NCBI RefSeq assembly: GCF_011881725.1
Contig: NZ_JAATUR010000006.1
Coordinates: forward strand, 1-64,000
DNA from: Escherichia coli
GTDB taxonomy: Bacteria; Pseudomonadota; Gammaproteobacteria; Enterobacterales; Enterobacteriaceae
Length of the DNA stretch: 64,000 nt
Direction: 5' to 3'
Shown piece by piece: positions 26,470 to 38,116 of this stretch; position 1 is the stretch's first letter; the number at the start of each line of letters is the position of its first letter. The translations under genes and the position numbers were made by a program. Under the pieces are notes generated by a model. The model searched no databases and was not told the DNA's origin. It saw nothing but the letters and a program-made list of their open reading frames with translations.

Positions 26470-27750
26470 TTGTTTGACCGTTATGATGCTGGTGAGCAGG
26501 CGGTACTGGTACACATCTATTTTACGCAAGACAAAGATATGGAAGACCTCCAGGAGTTTGAATCTCTGGTCTCTTCCGCCGGTGTCGAAGCATTGCAGGT
26601 GATTACCGGTAGCCGTAAAGCGCCGCACCCAAAGTATTTTGTAGGTGAAGGTAAAGCAGTTGAAATTGCGGAAGCTGTCAAAGCGACGGGTGCTTCGGTC
26701 GTTCTATTTGACCATGCCCTGAGCCCGGCGCAAGAGCGTAACCTGGAGCGTTTGTGCGAGTGTCGTGTCATCGACCGCACCGGCCTTATTTTAGATATTT
26801 TCGCCCAACGTGCGCGTACCCATGAGGGTAAGTTGCAGGTTGAGCTGGCGCAGCTGCGCCATCTGGCTACGCGCCTGGTGCGTGGCTGGACCCACCTTGA
26901 AAGACAGAAAGGCGGGATCGGTTTGCGTGGTCCGGGTGAAACCCAGCTCGAAACCGACCGTCGTTTATTGCGTAATCGCATCGTGCAGATACAGTCGCGC
27001 CTGGAAAGAGTTGAAAAGCAGCGTGAGCAGGGGCGGCAATCGCGTATCAAAGCCGACGTTCCTACTGTTTCGCTGGTGGGATATACCAACGCCGGTAAAT
27101 CTACCCTTTTCAATCGCATCACCGAAGCGCGGGTCTACGCGGCAGACCAGTTGTTTGCCACCCTGGACCCGACGTTGCGGCGTATTGACGTCGCGGATGT
27201 CGGCGAAACCGTGCTGGCGGATACCGTAGGGTTTATTCGCCACCTGCCGCACGATCTGGTGGCGGCATTTAAAGCCACGTTACAAGAAACGCGGCAAGCC
27301 ACATTGCTGCTGCACGTCATTGATGCGGCAGATGTGCGTGTACAAGAAAACATCGAAGCGGTGAATACGGTTCTTGAAGAGATCGATGCTCACGAGATCC
27401 CAACCCTGCTGGTGATGAACAAGATCGATATGCTGGAAGATTTCGAACCGCGTATTGATCGGGACGAAGAGAACAAACCGATCCGTGTCTGGCTTTCTGC
27501 GCAGACCGGAGCGGGGATACCACAGCTTTTTCAGGCTTTGACGGAGCGGTTTTCCGGCGAGGTGGCGCAGCATACATTGCGTCTGCCACCGCAGGAAGGG
27601 CGTCTGAGAAGTCGTTTTTATCAGCTTCAGGCAATAGAAAAAGAGTGGATGGAGGAGGACGGCAGTGTAAGTCTGCAAGTTCGTATGCCGATCGTTGACT
27701 GGCGTCGCCTCTGTAAACAAGAACCGGCGTTGATCGATTACCTGATCTAA
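26470..27750 (+). CDS. hflX: Ribosome-rescue GTPase HflX
   Basis: HflX is a 426-residue GTPase that splits stalled or heat-damaged 70S ribosomes. It has an N-terminal HflX domain with the [18 protein letters not shown] segment, then the G domain: G1 GYTNAGKS, G3 DTVGF, G4 NKID. The start is TTG (TTG TTT GAC CGT), 76 bp after hfq. A gagg ribosome-binding site lies upstream. Length equals that of K-12. Confidence 0.95.
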   Translation: MFDRYDAGEQAVLVHIYFTQDKDMEDLQEFESLVSSAGVEALQVITGSRKAPHPKYFVGEGKAVEIAEAVKATGASVVLFDHALSPAQERNLERLCECRVIDRTGLILDIFAQRARTHEGKLQVELAQLRHLATRLVRGWTHLERQKGGIGLRGPGETQLETDRRLLRNRIVQIQSRLERVEKQREQGRQSRIKADVPTVSLVGYTNAGKSTLFNRITEARVYAADQLFATLDPTLRRIDVADVGETVLADTVGFIRHLPHDLVAAFKATLQETRQATLLLHVIDAADVRVQENIEAVNTVLEEIDAHEIPTLLVMNKIDMLEDFEPRIDRDEENKPIRVWLSAQTGAGIPQLFQALTERFSGEVAQHTLRLPPQEGRLRSRFYQLQAIEKEWMEEDGSVSLQVRMPIVDWRRLCKQEPALIDYLI

Positions 27751-27835
27751 CGGCGTAGCGTCTGAAGCGTGGAGTCATATCCTCTGGCGTCGAAAGACAA
27801 CAGGGATCACCGCATAACAATTATGGAGCACAAAC

Positions 27836-29095
27836 ATGGCGTGGAATCAGCCCGGTAATAACGGACAAGACCGCGACCCGTGGGGAAGCAGCAAACCTGG
27901 CGGCAACTCTGAGGGAAATGGAAACAAAGGCGGTCGCGATCAAGGGCCACCTGATTTAGATGATATCTTCCGCAAACTGAGCAAAAAACTCGGTGGTCTG
28001 GGCGGCGGTAAAGGCACCGGATCTGGCGGTGGCAGTTCATCGCAAGGCCCTCGTCCGCAGCTTGGCGGTCGTGTCGTTACCATCGCAGCGGCAGCGATTG
28101 TCATTATCTGGGCGGCCAGTGGTTTCTATACCATTAAAGAAGCCGAACGCGGCGTGGTAACACGCTTTGGTAAATTCAGTCATCTGGTTGAGCCGGGTCT
28201 GAACTGGAAACCGACGTTTATCGACGAAGTCAAACCGGTGAACGTGGAAGCCGTGCGTGAACTGGCTGCTTCCGGTGTAATGCTGACGTCGGACGAAAAC
28301 GTGGTGCGCGTTGAAATGAACGTGCAGTACCGCGTCACCAATCCGGAAAAATACCTGTATAGCGTGACCAGCCCGGATGACAGCCTGCGTCAGGCAACCG
28401 ACAGCGCCCTGCGTGGGGTTATCGGTAAATACACCATGGACCGCATTCTGACGGAAGGTCGTACCGTGATTCGTAGCGATACTCAGCGCGAACTGGAAGA
28501 GACTATCCGCCCGTATGACATGGGTATCACTCTGCTGGACGTCAACTTCCAGGCCGCTCGTCCGCCGGAAGAAGTTAAAGCGGCGTTTGACGATGCGATT
28601 GCCGCGCGTGAAAACGAGCAGCAATACATTCGTGAAGCAGAAGCGTATACCAACGAAGTTCAGCCGCGTGCGAACGGTCAGGCGCAACGTATCCTTGAAG
28701 AGGCGCGTGCGTACAAAGCCCAAACCATCCTGGAAGCTCAGGGTGAAGTGGCACGCTTTGCTAAACTTCTGCCGGAATATAAAGCCGCGCCGGAAATTAC
28801 TCGCGAGCGTCTGTATATCGAGACGATGGAAAAAGTGTTGGGCAACACCCGCAAAGTGCTGGTTAACGATAAAGGTGGCAACCTGATGGTTCTGCCGTTA
28901 GACCAGATGCTGAAAGGTGGTAATGCGCCTGCGGCGAAGAGCGACAACGGTGCCAGCAATCTGCTGCGTCTGCCGCCAGCCTCTTCCTCCACCACCAGTG
29001 GAGCAAGCAACACGTCGTCCACCAGTCAGGGCGATATTATGGACCAACGCCGCGCCAACGCGCAGCGTAACGACTACCAGCGTCAGGGGGAATAA
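27836..29095 (+). CDS. hflK: FtsH regulator subunit HflK
   Basis: HflK is a 419-residue SPFH/prohibitin-family membrane protein. With HflC it forms a periplasm-facing cage around the FtsH protease and modulates its choice of membrane substrates. A Gly/Asn-rich cytoplasmic N-tail (about 1-78) precedes one transmembrane helix (about 79-97), the SPFH domain and a long coiled coil (EEVKAAFDDAIAARENEQQY onward). It is 2 bp from hflC and so co-translated. Confidence 0.97.
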   Translation: MAWNQPGNNGQDRDPWGSSKPGGNSEGNGNKGGRDQGPPDLDDIFRKLSKKLGGLGGGKGTGSGGGSSSQGPRPQLGGRVVTIAAAAIVIIWAASGFYTIKEAERGVVTRFGKFSHLVEPGLNWKPTFIDEVKPVNVEAVRELAASGVMLTSDENVVRVEMNVQYRVTNPEKYLYSVTSPDDSLRQATDSALRGVIGKYTMDRILTEGRTVIRSDTQRELEETIRPYDMGITLLDVNFQAARPPEEVKAAFDDAIAARENEQQYIREAEAYTNEVQPRANGQAQRILEEARAYKAQTILEAQGEVARFAKLLPEYKAAPEITRERLYIETMEKVLGNTRKVLVNDKGGNLMVLPLDQMLKGGNAPAAKSDNGASNLLRLPPASSSTTSGASNTSSTSQGDIMDQRRANAQRNDYQRQGE

Positions 29096-29097
29096 CG

Positions 29098-30102
29098 ATG
29101 CGTAAGTCAGTTATCGCGATTATCATCATCGTGCTGGTAGTGCTTTACATGTCTGTCTTTGTCGTCAAAGAAGGTGAGCGCGGTATTACGCTGCGTTTTG
29201 GTAAGGTACTGCGTGACGATGACAACAAACCTCTGGTTTATGAGCCGGGTCTGCATTTCAAGATACCGTTCATTGAAACGGTAAAAATGCTCGACGCGCG
29301 TATTCAGACCATGGACAACCAGGCCGACCGCTTTGTGACCAAAGAGAAGAAAGACCTTATCGTCGACTCTTACATCAAATGGCGCATCAGCGATTTCAGC
29401 CGTTACTACCTGGCAACGGGCGGTGGCGACATTTCGCAAGCGGAAGTGCTGTTGAAACGTAAATTCTCTGACCGTCTGCGTTCTGAAATTGGTCGCCTGG
29501 ACGTGAAAGATATCGTCACCGATTCCCGTGGTCGTCTGACCCTGGAAGTGCGAGATGCGCTGAACTCCGGTTCTGCGGGGACAGAAGATGAAGTTAGTAC
29601 CCCTGCGGCAGATAACGCCATTGCTGAAGCGGCAGAGCGTGTAGCTGCTGAAACAAAAGGTAAAGTGGCAGCCATCAACCCGAACAGTATGGCGGCGCTG
29701 GGTATTGAAGTTGTCGATGTACGTATCAAACAGATCAACCTGCCGGCCGAAGTATCTGAAGCGATCTACAACCGTATGCGCGCCGAGCGTGAAGCGGTAG
29801 CACGTCGTCATCGTTCACAAGGTCAGGAAGAAGCAGAAAAACTGCGTGCGACTGCTGACTATGAAGTCACCAGAACGCTGGCAGAAGCAGAGCGTCAGGG
29901 CCGTATCATGCGCGGTGAAGGCGATGCCGAGGCTGCCAAGCTGTTTGCAGACGCATTCAGCAAGGATCCAGATTTCTACGCGTTCATCCGTAGCCTGCGT
30001 GCTTATGAGAGCAGCTTCTCTGGTAATCAGGACGTGATGGTCATGAGCCCGGACAGCGATTTCTTCCGCTACATGAAGACGCCGACTTCCGCAACGCGTT
30101 AA
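29098..30102 (+). CDS. hflC: FtsH regulator subunit HflC
   Basis: HflC is the 334-residue partner of HflK. An N-terminal helix (about 4-20, signal-anchor) leads into an SPFH domain and a coiled-coil C-terminus with RMRAEREAVARRHRSQGQEE. The stoichiometric HflKC complex encloses FtsH. A terminator lies 30 bp after the stop. The start is 2 bp after the hflK stop codon. Confidence 0.97.
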   Translation: MRKSVIAIIIIVLVVLYMSVFVVKEGERGITLRFGKVLRDDDNKPLVYEPGLHFKIPFIETVKMLDARIQTMDNQADRFVTKEKKDLIVDSYIKWRISDFSRYYLATGGGDISQAEVLLKRKFSDRLRSEIGRLDVKDIVTDSRGRLTLEVRDALNSGSAGTEDEVSTPAADNAIAEAAERVAAETKGKVAAINPNSMAALGIEVVDVRIKQINLPAEVSEAIYNRMRAEREAVARRHRSQGQEEAEKLRATADYEVTRTLAEAERQGRIMRGEGDAEAAKLFADAFSKDPDFYAFIRSLRAYESSFSGNQDVMVMSPDSDFFRYMKTPTSATR

Positions 30103-30128
30103 TATAACGACTGCGGTACAGGTCAATA

Positions 30129-30170
30129 AAGCCACCGCATCCTCAGGGATGTCGGTGGTTTTCTTTTTCT
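30129..30170 (+). terminator. Terminator of the hflXKC unit
   Basis: Stem ccaccgcatcc...ggatg-cggtgg (30132-30158, with a small internal bulge) is followed by ttttctttttct. Confidence 0.85.
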
Positions 30171-30183
30171 ATAAGGATAATGA

Positions 30184-30381
30184 ATGAATTCGACAATCTG
30201 GCTGGCGCTTGCCCTGGTTTTGGTGCTGGAAGGTTTAGGGCCGATGCTTTACCCGAAGGCATGGAAGAAGATGATCTCTGCGATGACCAATTTGCCCGAT
30301 AATATTTTACGTCGTTTTGGCGGTGGACTTGTGGTTGCGGGCATTGTGGTCTACTACATGTTGAGGAAAACGATTGGCTGA
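30184..30381 (+). CDS. yjeT: Small inner-membrane protein YjeT (DUF2065)
   Basis: This is a 65-residue DUF2065 protein with two hydrophobic helices (about 4-24 and 44-60) and a basic loop between them. It lies 3' of the hflC terminator and about 100 bp upstream of purA. The family is widespread next to hflC/purA in Gammaproteobacteria. The function is unknown. Confidence 0.88.
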   Translation: MNSTIWLALALVLVLEGLGPMLYPKAWKKMISAMTNLPDNILRRFGGGLVVAGIVVYYMLRKTIG

Positions 30382-30481
30382 ACAAAAAATATACTGACTA
30401 AGGTCATTTTTGGATGCAAAAAGTGCTGTAACTCTGAAAAAGCGATGGTAGAATCCATTTTTAAGCAAACGGTGATTTTGA

Positions 30482-31783
<1,302 letters not shown>

Positions 31784-31837
31784 TTCTGGTACGCCCGGCA
31801 GATATTTTGCCTGCTGGGCTAACAGTGTGATACATTG

Positions 31838-31872
31838 CTGTGTCGGGTAAGCCATTACGCTATCCGACACAG
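31838..31872. repeat. 12-bp inverted repeat downstream of purA
   Basis: Stem ctgtgtcgggta / tatccgacacag (one G-T pair) has an 11-base loop. There is no following T-tract, so it is a REP-like hairpin that could stabilise the purA 3' end. Confidence 0.6.
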
Positions 31873-31989
31873 TGTTAAATCCTCGCTTTTTTCCTTCCCC
31901 AAACTGAAATAAATTAGCGACACAGCTTGTGGCTGGTTTATCATCAATATAAATGTATTTTTTCCCGATTTCCCTTTTTTGAGGTTGAT

Positions 31990-32415
31990 GTGCAGTTAAC
32001 GAGTTTCACTGATTACGGATTACGTGCGCTGATCTATATGGCGTCATTGCCAGAAGGGCGGATGACCAGTATTTCTGAAGTGACTGACGTTTACGGCGTC
32101 TCCCGTAATCATATGGTCAAAATAATCAATCAACTTAGTCGTGCCGGCTACGTGACTGCTGTTCGTGGAAAAAATGGCGGCATTCGCCTGGGTAAACCGG
32201 CGAGTGCGATACGTATTGGTGATGTAGTGCGCGAGCTGGAGCCCTTATCGCTGGTGAATTGCAGCAGTGAGTTTTGCCACATTACACCTGCCTGTCGGTT
32301 GAAACAGGCACTTTCTAAGGCCGTGCAAAGTTTTCTTACGGAACTGGATAACTACACGCTTGCCGATTTGGTTGAAGAGAATCAACCGCTTTATAAATTA
32401 TTGCTGGTGGAGTGA
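31990..32415 (+). CDS. nsrR: Nitric oxide-sensing repressor NsrR
   Basis: NsrR is a 141-residue Rrf2-family repressor whose [2Fe-2S]/[4Fe-4S] cluster is destroyed by NO, derepressing hmp and other detoxification genes. A winged helix occupies about 1-80. The cluster cysteines are in [13 protein letters not shown] (about 91, 96 and 102). The GTG start at 31990 with gagg upstream gives the family length. An in-frame upstream ATG at 31927 is rejected. It lies 38 bp upstream of rnr on the same strand. Confidence 0.95.
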
Positions 32416-32453
32416 CGAAAATCTTCATCAGAGATGACAACGGAGGAACCGAG

Positions 32454-34895
32454 ATGTCACAAGATCCTTTCCAGGAACGCGAAGCTGAAAAATACGCGAA
32501 TCCCATCCCTAGTCGGGAATTTATCCTCGAACATTTAACTAAACGTGAAAAACCGGCCAGCCGCGATGAGCTGGCGGTAGAACTGCACATTGAAGGAGAA
32601 GAGCAGCTTGAAGGCCTGCGTCGCCGCCTGCGCGCGATGGAGCGCGACGGTCAACTGGTCTTCACTCGTCGTCAGTGCTATGCGCTGCCGGAACGCCTCG
32701 ACCTGGTGAAAGGTACCGTTATTGGCCACCGTGATGGCTACGGCTTTCTGCGGGTTGAAGGACGTAAAGATGATTTGTATCTCTCCAGCGAGCAGATGAA
32801 AACCTGCATTCATGGCGATCAGGTGCTGGCGCAGCCGCTGGGTGCTGACCGTAAAGGTCGCCGTGAAGCGCGTATTGTCCGCGTACTGGTGCCAAAAACC
32901 AGCCAGATTGTTGGCCGCTACTTTACCGAAGCGGGCGTCGGCTTTGTGGTTCCTGACGACAGCCGTCTGAGCTTCGATATCTTAATCCCGCCCGATCAGA
33001 TCATGGGCGCGCGGATGGGCTTTGTGGTGGTTGTTGAACTGACCCAACGCCCTACTCGCCGTACCAAAGCGGTGGGTAAAATCGTCGAAGTGCTGGGCGA
33101 CAATATGGGTACCGGCATGGCGGTTGATATCGCCCTGCGCACCCATGAAATTCCGTACATCTGGCCGCAGGCTGTTGAGCAACAGGTTGCCGGGCTGAAA
33201 GAAGAAGTGCCGGAAGAAGCAAAAGCGGGCCGTGTCGATCTGCGCGATTTACCGCTGGTCACCATTGATGGCGAAGACGCCCGTGACTTTGACGATGCAG
33301 TTTACTGCGAGAAAAAACGCGGCGGCGGCTGGCGTTTATGGGTCGCGATTGCCGACGTCAGCTACTATGTGCGTCCGCCAACGCCGCTGGACAGAGAAGC
33401 GCGTAACCGTGGTACTTCGGTCTACTTCCCTTCGCAAGTTATCCCGATGCTGCCGGAAGTGCTCTCTAACGGTTTGTGCTCGCTCAATCCGCAGGTAGAC
33501 CGCCTGTGTATGGTGTGCGAGATGACAATTTCGTCGAAAGGCCGCCTGACTGGCTACAAATTCTACGAAGCGGTGATGAGCTCTCACGCGCGTCTGACCT
33601 ACACCAAAGTCTGGCATATTCTGCAAGGCGATCAGGATCTGCGCGAGCAGTACGCCCCGCTGGTTAAGCATCTCGAAGAGTTACATAATCTCTACAAAGT
33701 GCTGGATAAAGCCCGTGAAGAACGCGGCGGGATCTCGTTTGAGAGCGAAGAAGCGAAGTTTATTTTTAACGCTGAACGCCGTATTGAGCGTATCGAACAG
33801 ACCCAGCGTAACGACGCGCACAAACTCATTGAAGAGTGCATGATTCTGGCGAATATCTCGGCGGCGCGTTTCGTTGAGAAAGCCAAAGAACCGGCATTGT
33901 TCCGTATTCACGACAAGCCGAGCACCGAAGCGATTACCTCTTTCCGTTCTGTTCTGGCGGAGCTGGGGCTGGAATTGCCGGGCGGTAATAAGCCGGAACC
34001 GCGCGACTACGCAGAGCTGCTGGAGTCGGTTGCCGATCGTCCTGACGCAGAAATGCTGCAAACCATGCTACTGCGTTCAATGAAACAGGCGATTTACGAT
34101 CCGGAAAACCGTGGCCACTTTGGTCTGGCATTACAGTCTTATGCGCACTTTACTTCACCGATTCGTCGCTATCCTGACCTGACGCTGCACCGCGCCATTA
34201 AATATTTACTGGCGAAAGAGCAGGGGCATCAGGGGAACACCACTGAAACCGGCGGCTACCATTATTCGATGGAAGAGATGTTGCAACTGGGCCAGCACTG
34301 TTCGATGGCGGAACGTCGAGCCGATGAAGCAACACGCGATGTGGCTGACTGGCTGAAATGCGACTTTATGCTTGACCAGGTAGGTAACGTCTTTAAAGGC
34401 GTAATCTCCAGCGTTACAGGCTTTGGCTTCTTCGTCCGCCTGGATGACCTGTTCATTGATGGTCTGGTCCACGTCTCTTCGCTGGATAACGACTACTATC
34501 GCTTTGACCAGGTGGGTCAACGTCTGATGGGCGAATCCAGCGGCCAGACTTATCGCCTGGGCGATCGTGTGGAAGTTCGCGTCGAAGCGGTTAATATGGA
34601 CGAGCGCAAAATTGACTTTAGCCTGATCTCCAGCGAACGCGCACCGCGCAACGTCGGTAAAACGGCGCGCGAGAAAGCGAAAAAAGGTGATGCAGGCAAA
34701 AAAGGCGGCAAGCGTCGTCAGGTCGGTAAAAAGGTCAACTTTGAGCCAGACAGTGCCTTCCGCGGTGAGAAAAAAACGAAGCCGAAAGCAGCGAAGAAAG
34801 ACGCGAGAAAAGCGAAAAAACCATCGGCTAAAACGCAGAAAATAGCCGCAGCGACCAAAGCGAAGCGTGCGGCGAAGAAAAAAGTGACAGAGTGA
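32454..34895 (+). CDS. rnr: Ribonuclease R
   Basis: RNase R is an 813-residue 3'-5' exoribonuclease that digests structured RNA, with roles in cold shock, rRNA quality control and trans-translation. In order it has an N-terminal helix-turn-helix, two cold-shock domains, the RNB catalytic domain with the aspartate cluster in [12 protein letters not shown], an S1 domain ([18 protein letters not shown]) and a Lys-rich tail from about 730 that binds tmRNA-SmpB. The start at 32454 follows cggaggaac. The upstream in-frame ATG at 32412 overlaps nsrR and is less likely. Confidence 0.97.
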   Translation: MSQDPFQEREAEKYANPIPSREFILEHLTKREKPASRDELAVELHIEGEEQLEGLRRRLRAMERDGQLVFTRRQCYALPERLDLVKGTVIGHRDGYGFLRVEGRKDDLYLSSEQMKTCIHGDQVLAQPLGADRKGRREARIVRVLVPKTSQIVGRYFTEAGVGFVVPDDSRLSFDILIPPDQIMGARMGFVVVVELTQRPTRRTKAVGKIVEVLGDNMGTGMAVDIALRTHEIPYIWPQAVEQQVAGLKEEVPEEAKAGRVDLRDLPLVTIDGEDARDFDDAVYCEKKRGGGWRLWVAIADVSYYVRPPTPLDREARNRGTSVYFPSQVIPMLPEVLSNGLCSLNPQVDRLCMVCEMTISSKGRLTGYKFYEAVMSSHARLTYTKVWHILQGDQDLREQYAPLVKHLEELHNLYKVLDKAREERGGISFESEEAKFIFNAERRIERIEQTQRNDAHKLIEECMILANISAARFVEKAKEPALFRIHDKPSTEAITSFRSVLAELGLELPGGNKPEPRDYAELLESVADRPDAEMLQTMLLRSMKQAIYDPENRGHFGLALQSYAHFTSPIRRYPDLTLHRAIKYLLAKEQGHQGNTTETGGYHYSMEEMLQLGQHCSMAERRADEATRDVADWLKCDFMLDQVGNVFKGVISSVTGFGFFVRLDDLFIDGLVHVSSLDNDYYRFDQVGQRLMGESSGQTYRLGDRVEVRVEAVNMDERKIDFSLISSERAPRNVGKTAREKAKKGDAGKKGGKRRQVGKKVNFEPDSAFRGEKKTKPKAAKKDARKAKKPSAKTQKIAAATKAKRAAKKKVTE

Positions 34896-34951
34896 TCAAT
34901 ACCCTCTTCAAACAGAAGAGGGGCAGATTGCTGACAAAATGCGCTTTGTTC

Positions 34952-35054
34952 ATGCCGGATGCGGCGTGAACGCCTTATCCGGCCTACATAATCACGCAAA
35001 TTCAATATATTGCAGGAATCATGTAGGTCAGATAAGCGTAGCGCATCAGGCAAA
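34952..35054. repeat. REP pair between rnr and rlmB
   Basis: A REP unit at 34952-34987 (tgccggatgcggcg...ccttatccggcctaca) and an inverted partner near 35028-35054 (gataagcgtagcgcatcaggca) form a BIME. The layout is the same as at 148-250. Confidence 0.8.
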
Positions 35055-35075
35055 ACGTAAACAACGAGTACATTA

Positions 35076-35807
35076 ATGAGCGAAATGATTTACGGCATCC
35101 ACGCAGTGCAGGCCCTGCTGGAGCGTGCCCCTGAACGTTTTCAGGAAGTCTTTATTTTAAAAGGCCGTGAAGATAAACGTCTGTTGCCGCTGATTCACGC
35201 CCTTGAGTCTCAGGGCGTGGTTATCCAGCTGGCAAACCGGCAATATCTCGACGAGAAAAGCGACGGTGCCGTGCATCAGGGCATTATCGCCCGCGTGAAG
35301 CCAGGACGTCAGTATCAGGAAAACGATCTGCCGGATCTGATCGCTTCGCTCGATCAACCTTTCCTGCTGATCCTCGACGGTGTAACCGATCCGCACAACC
35401 TCGGCGCGTGCCTGCGCAGCGCGGATGCAGCTGGCGTTCATGCGGTAATTGTGCCGAAAGATCGCTCTGCGCAACTCAACGCCACGGCGAAAAAAGTGGC
35501 CTGCGGCGCGGCAGAAAGCGTTCCGCTGATTCGGGTGACCAACCTGGCGCGCACCATGCGTATGTTGCAGGAAGAGAATATCTGGATCGTCGGTACGGCA
35601 GGTGAAGCGGATCATACGCTCTATCAGAGCAAAATGACCGGACGCCTGGCGTTGGTGATGGGCGCGGAAGGTGAAGGTATGCGTCGCCTGACTCGTGAAC
35701 ATTGTGATGAACTGATCAGCATCCCGATGGCGGGAAGCGTTTCTTCGCTGAACGTTTCGGTAGCGACAGGCATTTGCTTATTTGAAGCGGTGCGTCAGCG
35801 TAGCTAA
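35076..35807 (+). CDS. rlmB: 23S rRNA (guanosine-2'-O)-methyltransferase
   Basis: RlmB methylates the ribose of G2251 in the 23S P-loop. It is a 243-residue SPOUT-family enzyme with an N-terminal L30e-like RNA-binding domain (about 1-75). The knotted SAM domain carries the family motifs [23 protein letters not shown] and [13 protein letters not shown]. It is followed by a strong terminator and preceded by a REP pair. Confidence 0.97.
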
Positions 35808-35823
35808 CTCCTCTGAATTATGA

Positions 35824-35855
35824 AAAACCATCCATTTTGGGATGGTTTTTTTTTA
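35824..35855 (+). terminator. Terminator of rlmB
   Basis: The 10-bp stem aaaaccatcc/ggatggtttt with loop attttg is followed by a run of nine T residues. Confidence 0.93.
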
Positions 35856-35933
35856 TCTATAGCTGGTAAGATAATTATTGAAATAAAACATTCATCATAT
35901 TAATTATTAACCTAAATTTATATGGAATAATAT

Positions 35934-36329
35934 ATGGCATGGACCCCATTAGCGCTGGCTGATGCGCTACAAACCTGGCCTGATATTGATATTAAAAATA
36001 GTGAAAACGCATTAATCATGAAAATGAATGATTATGGCGATTTACAGATCAATATCATATTTACTTCGCGACAAATTATTATAGAAACATTTATTTGCCC
36101 TGTAAGTTGTATTAAAAATCGTGAAGAATTTAATCTATTTCTGTTAAGGAATCAGAAATTAATGCCGCTTTCTTCGGTAGGAATCTCCAGTATTCAGCAC
36201 GAAGAATATTATGTGGTATTTGGTGCTTTATCACTCAGTTCCTCACTTAGTGACATTATGCTTGAGATTACTACGCTGATAGATAACGCGATGGATCTCG
36301 CTGAAATCACAGAAGAATATTCGCATTAA
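35934..36329 (+). CDS. yjfI: DUF2170 protein YjfI
   Basis: This is a 131-residue acidic soluble protein of family DUF2170, first gene of the PspA-family cassette. The alternating beta pattern has no catalytic motif that I recognise. The promoter region 35856-35933 is AT-rich. It is 18 bp upstream of yjfJ. The function is unknown; family members are usually found beside PspA-like genes. Confidence 0.85.
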   Translation: MAWTPLALADALQTWPDIDIKNSENALIMKMNDYGDLQINIIFTSRQIIIETFICPVSCIKNREEFNLFLLRNQKLMPLSSVGISSIQHEEYYVVFGALSLSSSLSDIMLEITTLIDNAMDLAEITEEYSH

Positions 36330-36347
36330 TTACAAGGACCAGTATTT

Positions 36348-37046
36348 ATGGGGATTTTAAAAAGTTTATTTACGTTGGGTAAATCTGTGATCTCGCAAGC
36401 GGAAGAATCCATTGAAGAAGCACAGGGCGTTAGAATGCTGGAACAGCATATACGTGATGCCAAAGTAGAACTGGATAAGGCCGGTAAATCACGCGTCGAT
36501 CTACTGGCAAGAGTGAAATTGAGCAACGATAAACTGAAAGATTTACGTGAACGCAAAGCCAGCCTGGAAAAGCGTGCTCTTGAAGCCTTAAGCAAAAACG
36601 TTAACCCGTCTTTGATTAATGAAGTTGCAGAAGAGATCGCTCGTCTGGAAAACCTCGTCAATGCTGAAGAACAAGTATTGGCAAATCTTGAAATCTCACG
36701 TGATGGTGTTGAAAAAGCAGTATCTGCTACAGCGCTGCGGATCTCTCAGTTTGAGCAACAGCTGGAAGTGGTGAAAGCGACAGAAGCAATGCAGCGTGCA
36801 CAACAGGCTGTAACGACCTCTACCGTTGGCGCTTCTTCCAGCGTTTCGACAGCGGCAGAATCCTTAAAACGCCTGCAAACGCGTCAGGCCGAACGTCAGG
36901 CTCGGCTGGATGCTGCCGCACAGCTGGAAAAAGTCGCAGACGGTCGCGATCTTGACGAAAAGCTGGCAGAAGCTGGAATTGGCGGTGCCAATAAAAGTAG
37001 CGCCAAGGATGTATTAGCAAGACTGCAACGCCAACAGGATGAGTAA
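36348..37046 (+). CDS. yjfJ: PspA/IM30-family protein YjfJ
   Basis: This is a 232-residue, mostly helical coiled-coil protein of the PspA/Vipp1 (ESCRT-III-like) family. It lacks the helix a1 insertion of PspA proper at full amphipathicity but starts with a short hydrophobic segment (MGILKSLFTLGKS). By family, it is expected to bind the inner face of the membrane. The stop overlaps the next start (TAATG), so the channel gene is coupled to it. Confidence 0.88.
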   Translation: MGILKSLFTLGKSVISQAEESIEEAQGVRMLEQHIRDAKVELDKAGKSRVDLLARVKLSNDKLKDLRERKASLEKRALEALSKNVNPSLINEVAEEIARLENLVNAEEQVLANLEISRDGVEKAVSATALRISQFEQQLEVVKATEAMQRAQQAVTTSTVGASSSVSTAAESLKRLQTRQAERQARLDAAAQLEKVADGRDLDEKLAEAGIGGANKSSAKDVLARLQRQQDE

Positions 37047-38116
37047 TGTTCTTCTCCTGGATCATTAAAACTTGCCGACGCCACCTTTCCAGACTTACCT
37101 GGCCGGCATTGACTGGATTATTTACAGGACAGTATCTGTTTTGTTATCTGGTGTTAACAGCGTTGGATGAAAAGGCGTTGGTAGGTCAACTGAGTAATTT
37201 CATTTATTACTGCTCGGTTGTGGGATCAACGCTGGGGTTTGGTGATATCACTCCCCAAACGGTGGGGGGACGTCTGTTCACTGCGCTCTGGCAGATTCCT
37301 GTGAGTGTCGGTTTATTTGGCGCTTTAATGGGGAAAGTCATTGCATTGGTGCAAGACATATTGGCGAAAGGAATGACGGGAATGGGCGACTACAGCAATT
37401 TGCGCAACCATATGCTGGTCATTGGATGGCGTGGGCATCAGACCGAAAAGATGATTTCATTATTGTTGTTTGATGCCCGAAGAGCATTTGGCCGGGTACT
37501 TTTGTGTGAGCGGGATGATATGCAACATCCGATGCCTGGAAATAATTGGGTCGATTTCATCCGCATTAGTAATTTTAATGATCCGCATGAACATACCCGC
37601 ATGGGACTGGCAAATTGCCAAAGTGTCATTATCTTTTCGCAAACCGATGAGCAGACGTTCACGACCGCACTATCCCTGGCGGATTTTATTCCTGAAAAAT
37701 GCCATATCGTCGCTTATCTGGAAGATGAACGTTACGCTCGTTTATTAGAGGTTCATTGTCAACGTATTGAAATAGTGAGAAATATCTCAGCGGAACAACT
37801 TTCCCGTTCAATACAAGACCCCGGTTCTTCCCAATCAGTGGCGTCGATTATGAATCCAATGCTGGGGGATACGGGGTTTGTTTTACCGATCCCTGAACGG
37901 GTTCCCCCTATGCGCTATGGCGCATTGATGCATTATATGAAACTTCATCATGATGCCACCGTCCTGGGAATAAGCAGTTGTAAAAATGGTAGGGGAATGG
38001 AACTTAATCCAGTCGTTGCAACGGAAGTTAAAGGCGGTATGTGGCTGCATCTTATTGGCAATAACCGCATTTTGGCAGAAGAAGTGGCATGGCAGGACAT
38101 AAAGGGAAGCATATGA
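37046..38116 (+). CDS. Two-TM potassium channel with RCK-like domain
   Basis: This 356-residue protein has TM1 (about 22-40), a pore helix, the selectivity filter TLGFGD at 62-67, TM2 (about 78-103), then a cytosolic nucleotide-binding RCK/TrkA-N-like domain starting at NHMLVIGWRG (about 121-130). This is MthK-like architecture. The start overlaps the yjfJ stop by 1 bp, and its stop overlaps the yjfK start by 4 bp (ATGA), so it is an integral member of the operon. I recall K-12 as yjfI-yjfJ-yjfK without this gene. The physiological ligand is unknown. Confidence 0.85.
   Translation: MFFSWIIKTCRRHLSRLTWPALTGLFTGQYLFCYLVLTALDEKALVGQLSNFIYYCSVVGSTLGFGDITPQTVGGRLFTALWQIPVSVGLFGALMGKVIALVQDILAKGMTGMGDYSNLRNHMLVIGWRGHQTEKMISLLLFDARRAFGRVLLCERDDMQHPMPGNNWVDFIRISNFNDPHEHTRMGLANCQSVIIFSQTDEQTFTTALSLADFIPEKCHIVAYLEDERYARLLEVHCQRIEIVRNISAEQLSRSIQDPGSSQSVASIMNPMLGDTGFVLPIPERVPPMRYGALMHYMKLHHDATVLGISSCKNGRGMELNPVVATEVKGGMWLHLIGNNRILAEEVAWQDIKGSI

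Noticed and set aside
28037..29811. Open frames opposite hflK and hflC
   Set aside because: They mirror the coding strand of well-identified genes and have no ribosome-binding sites or motifs.
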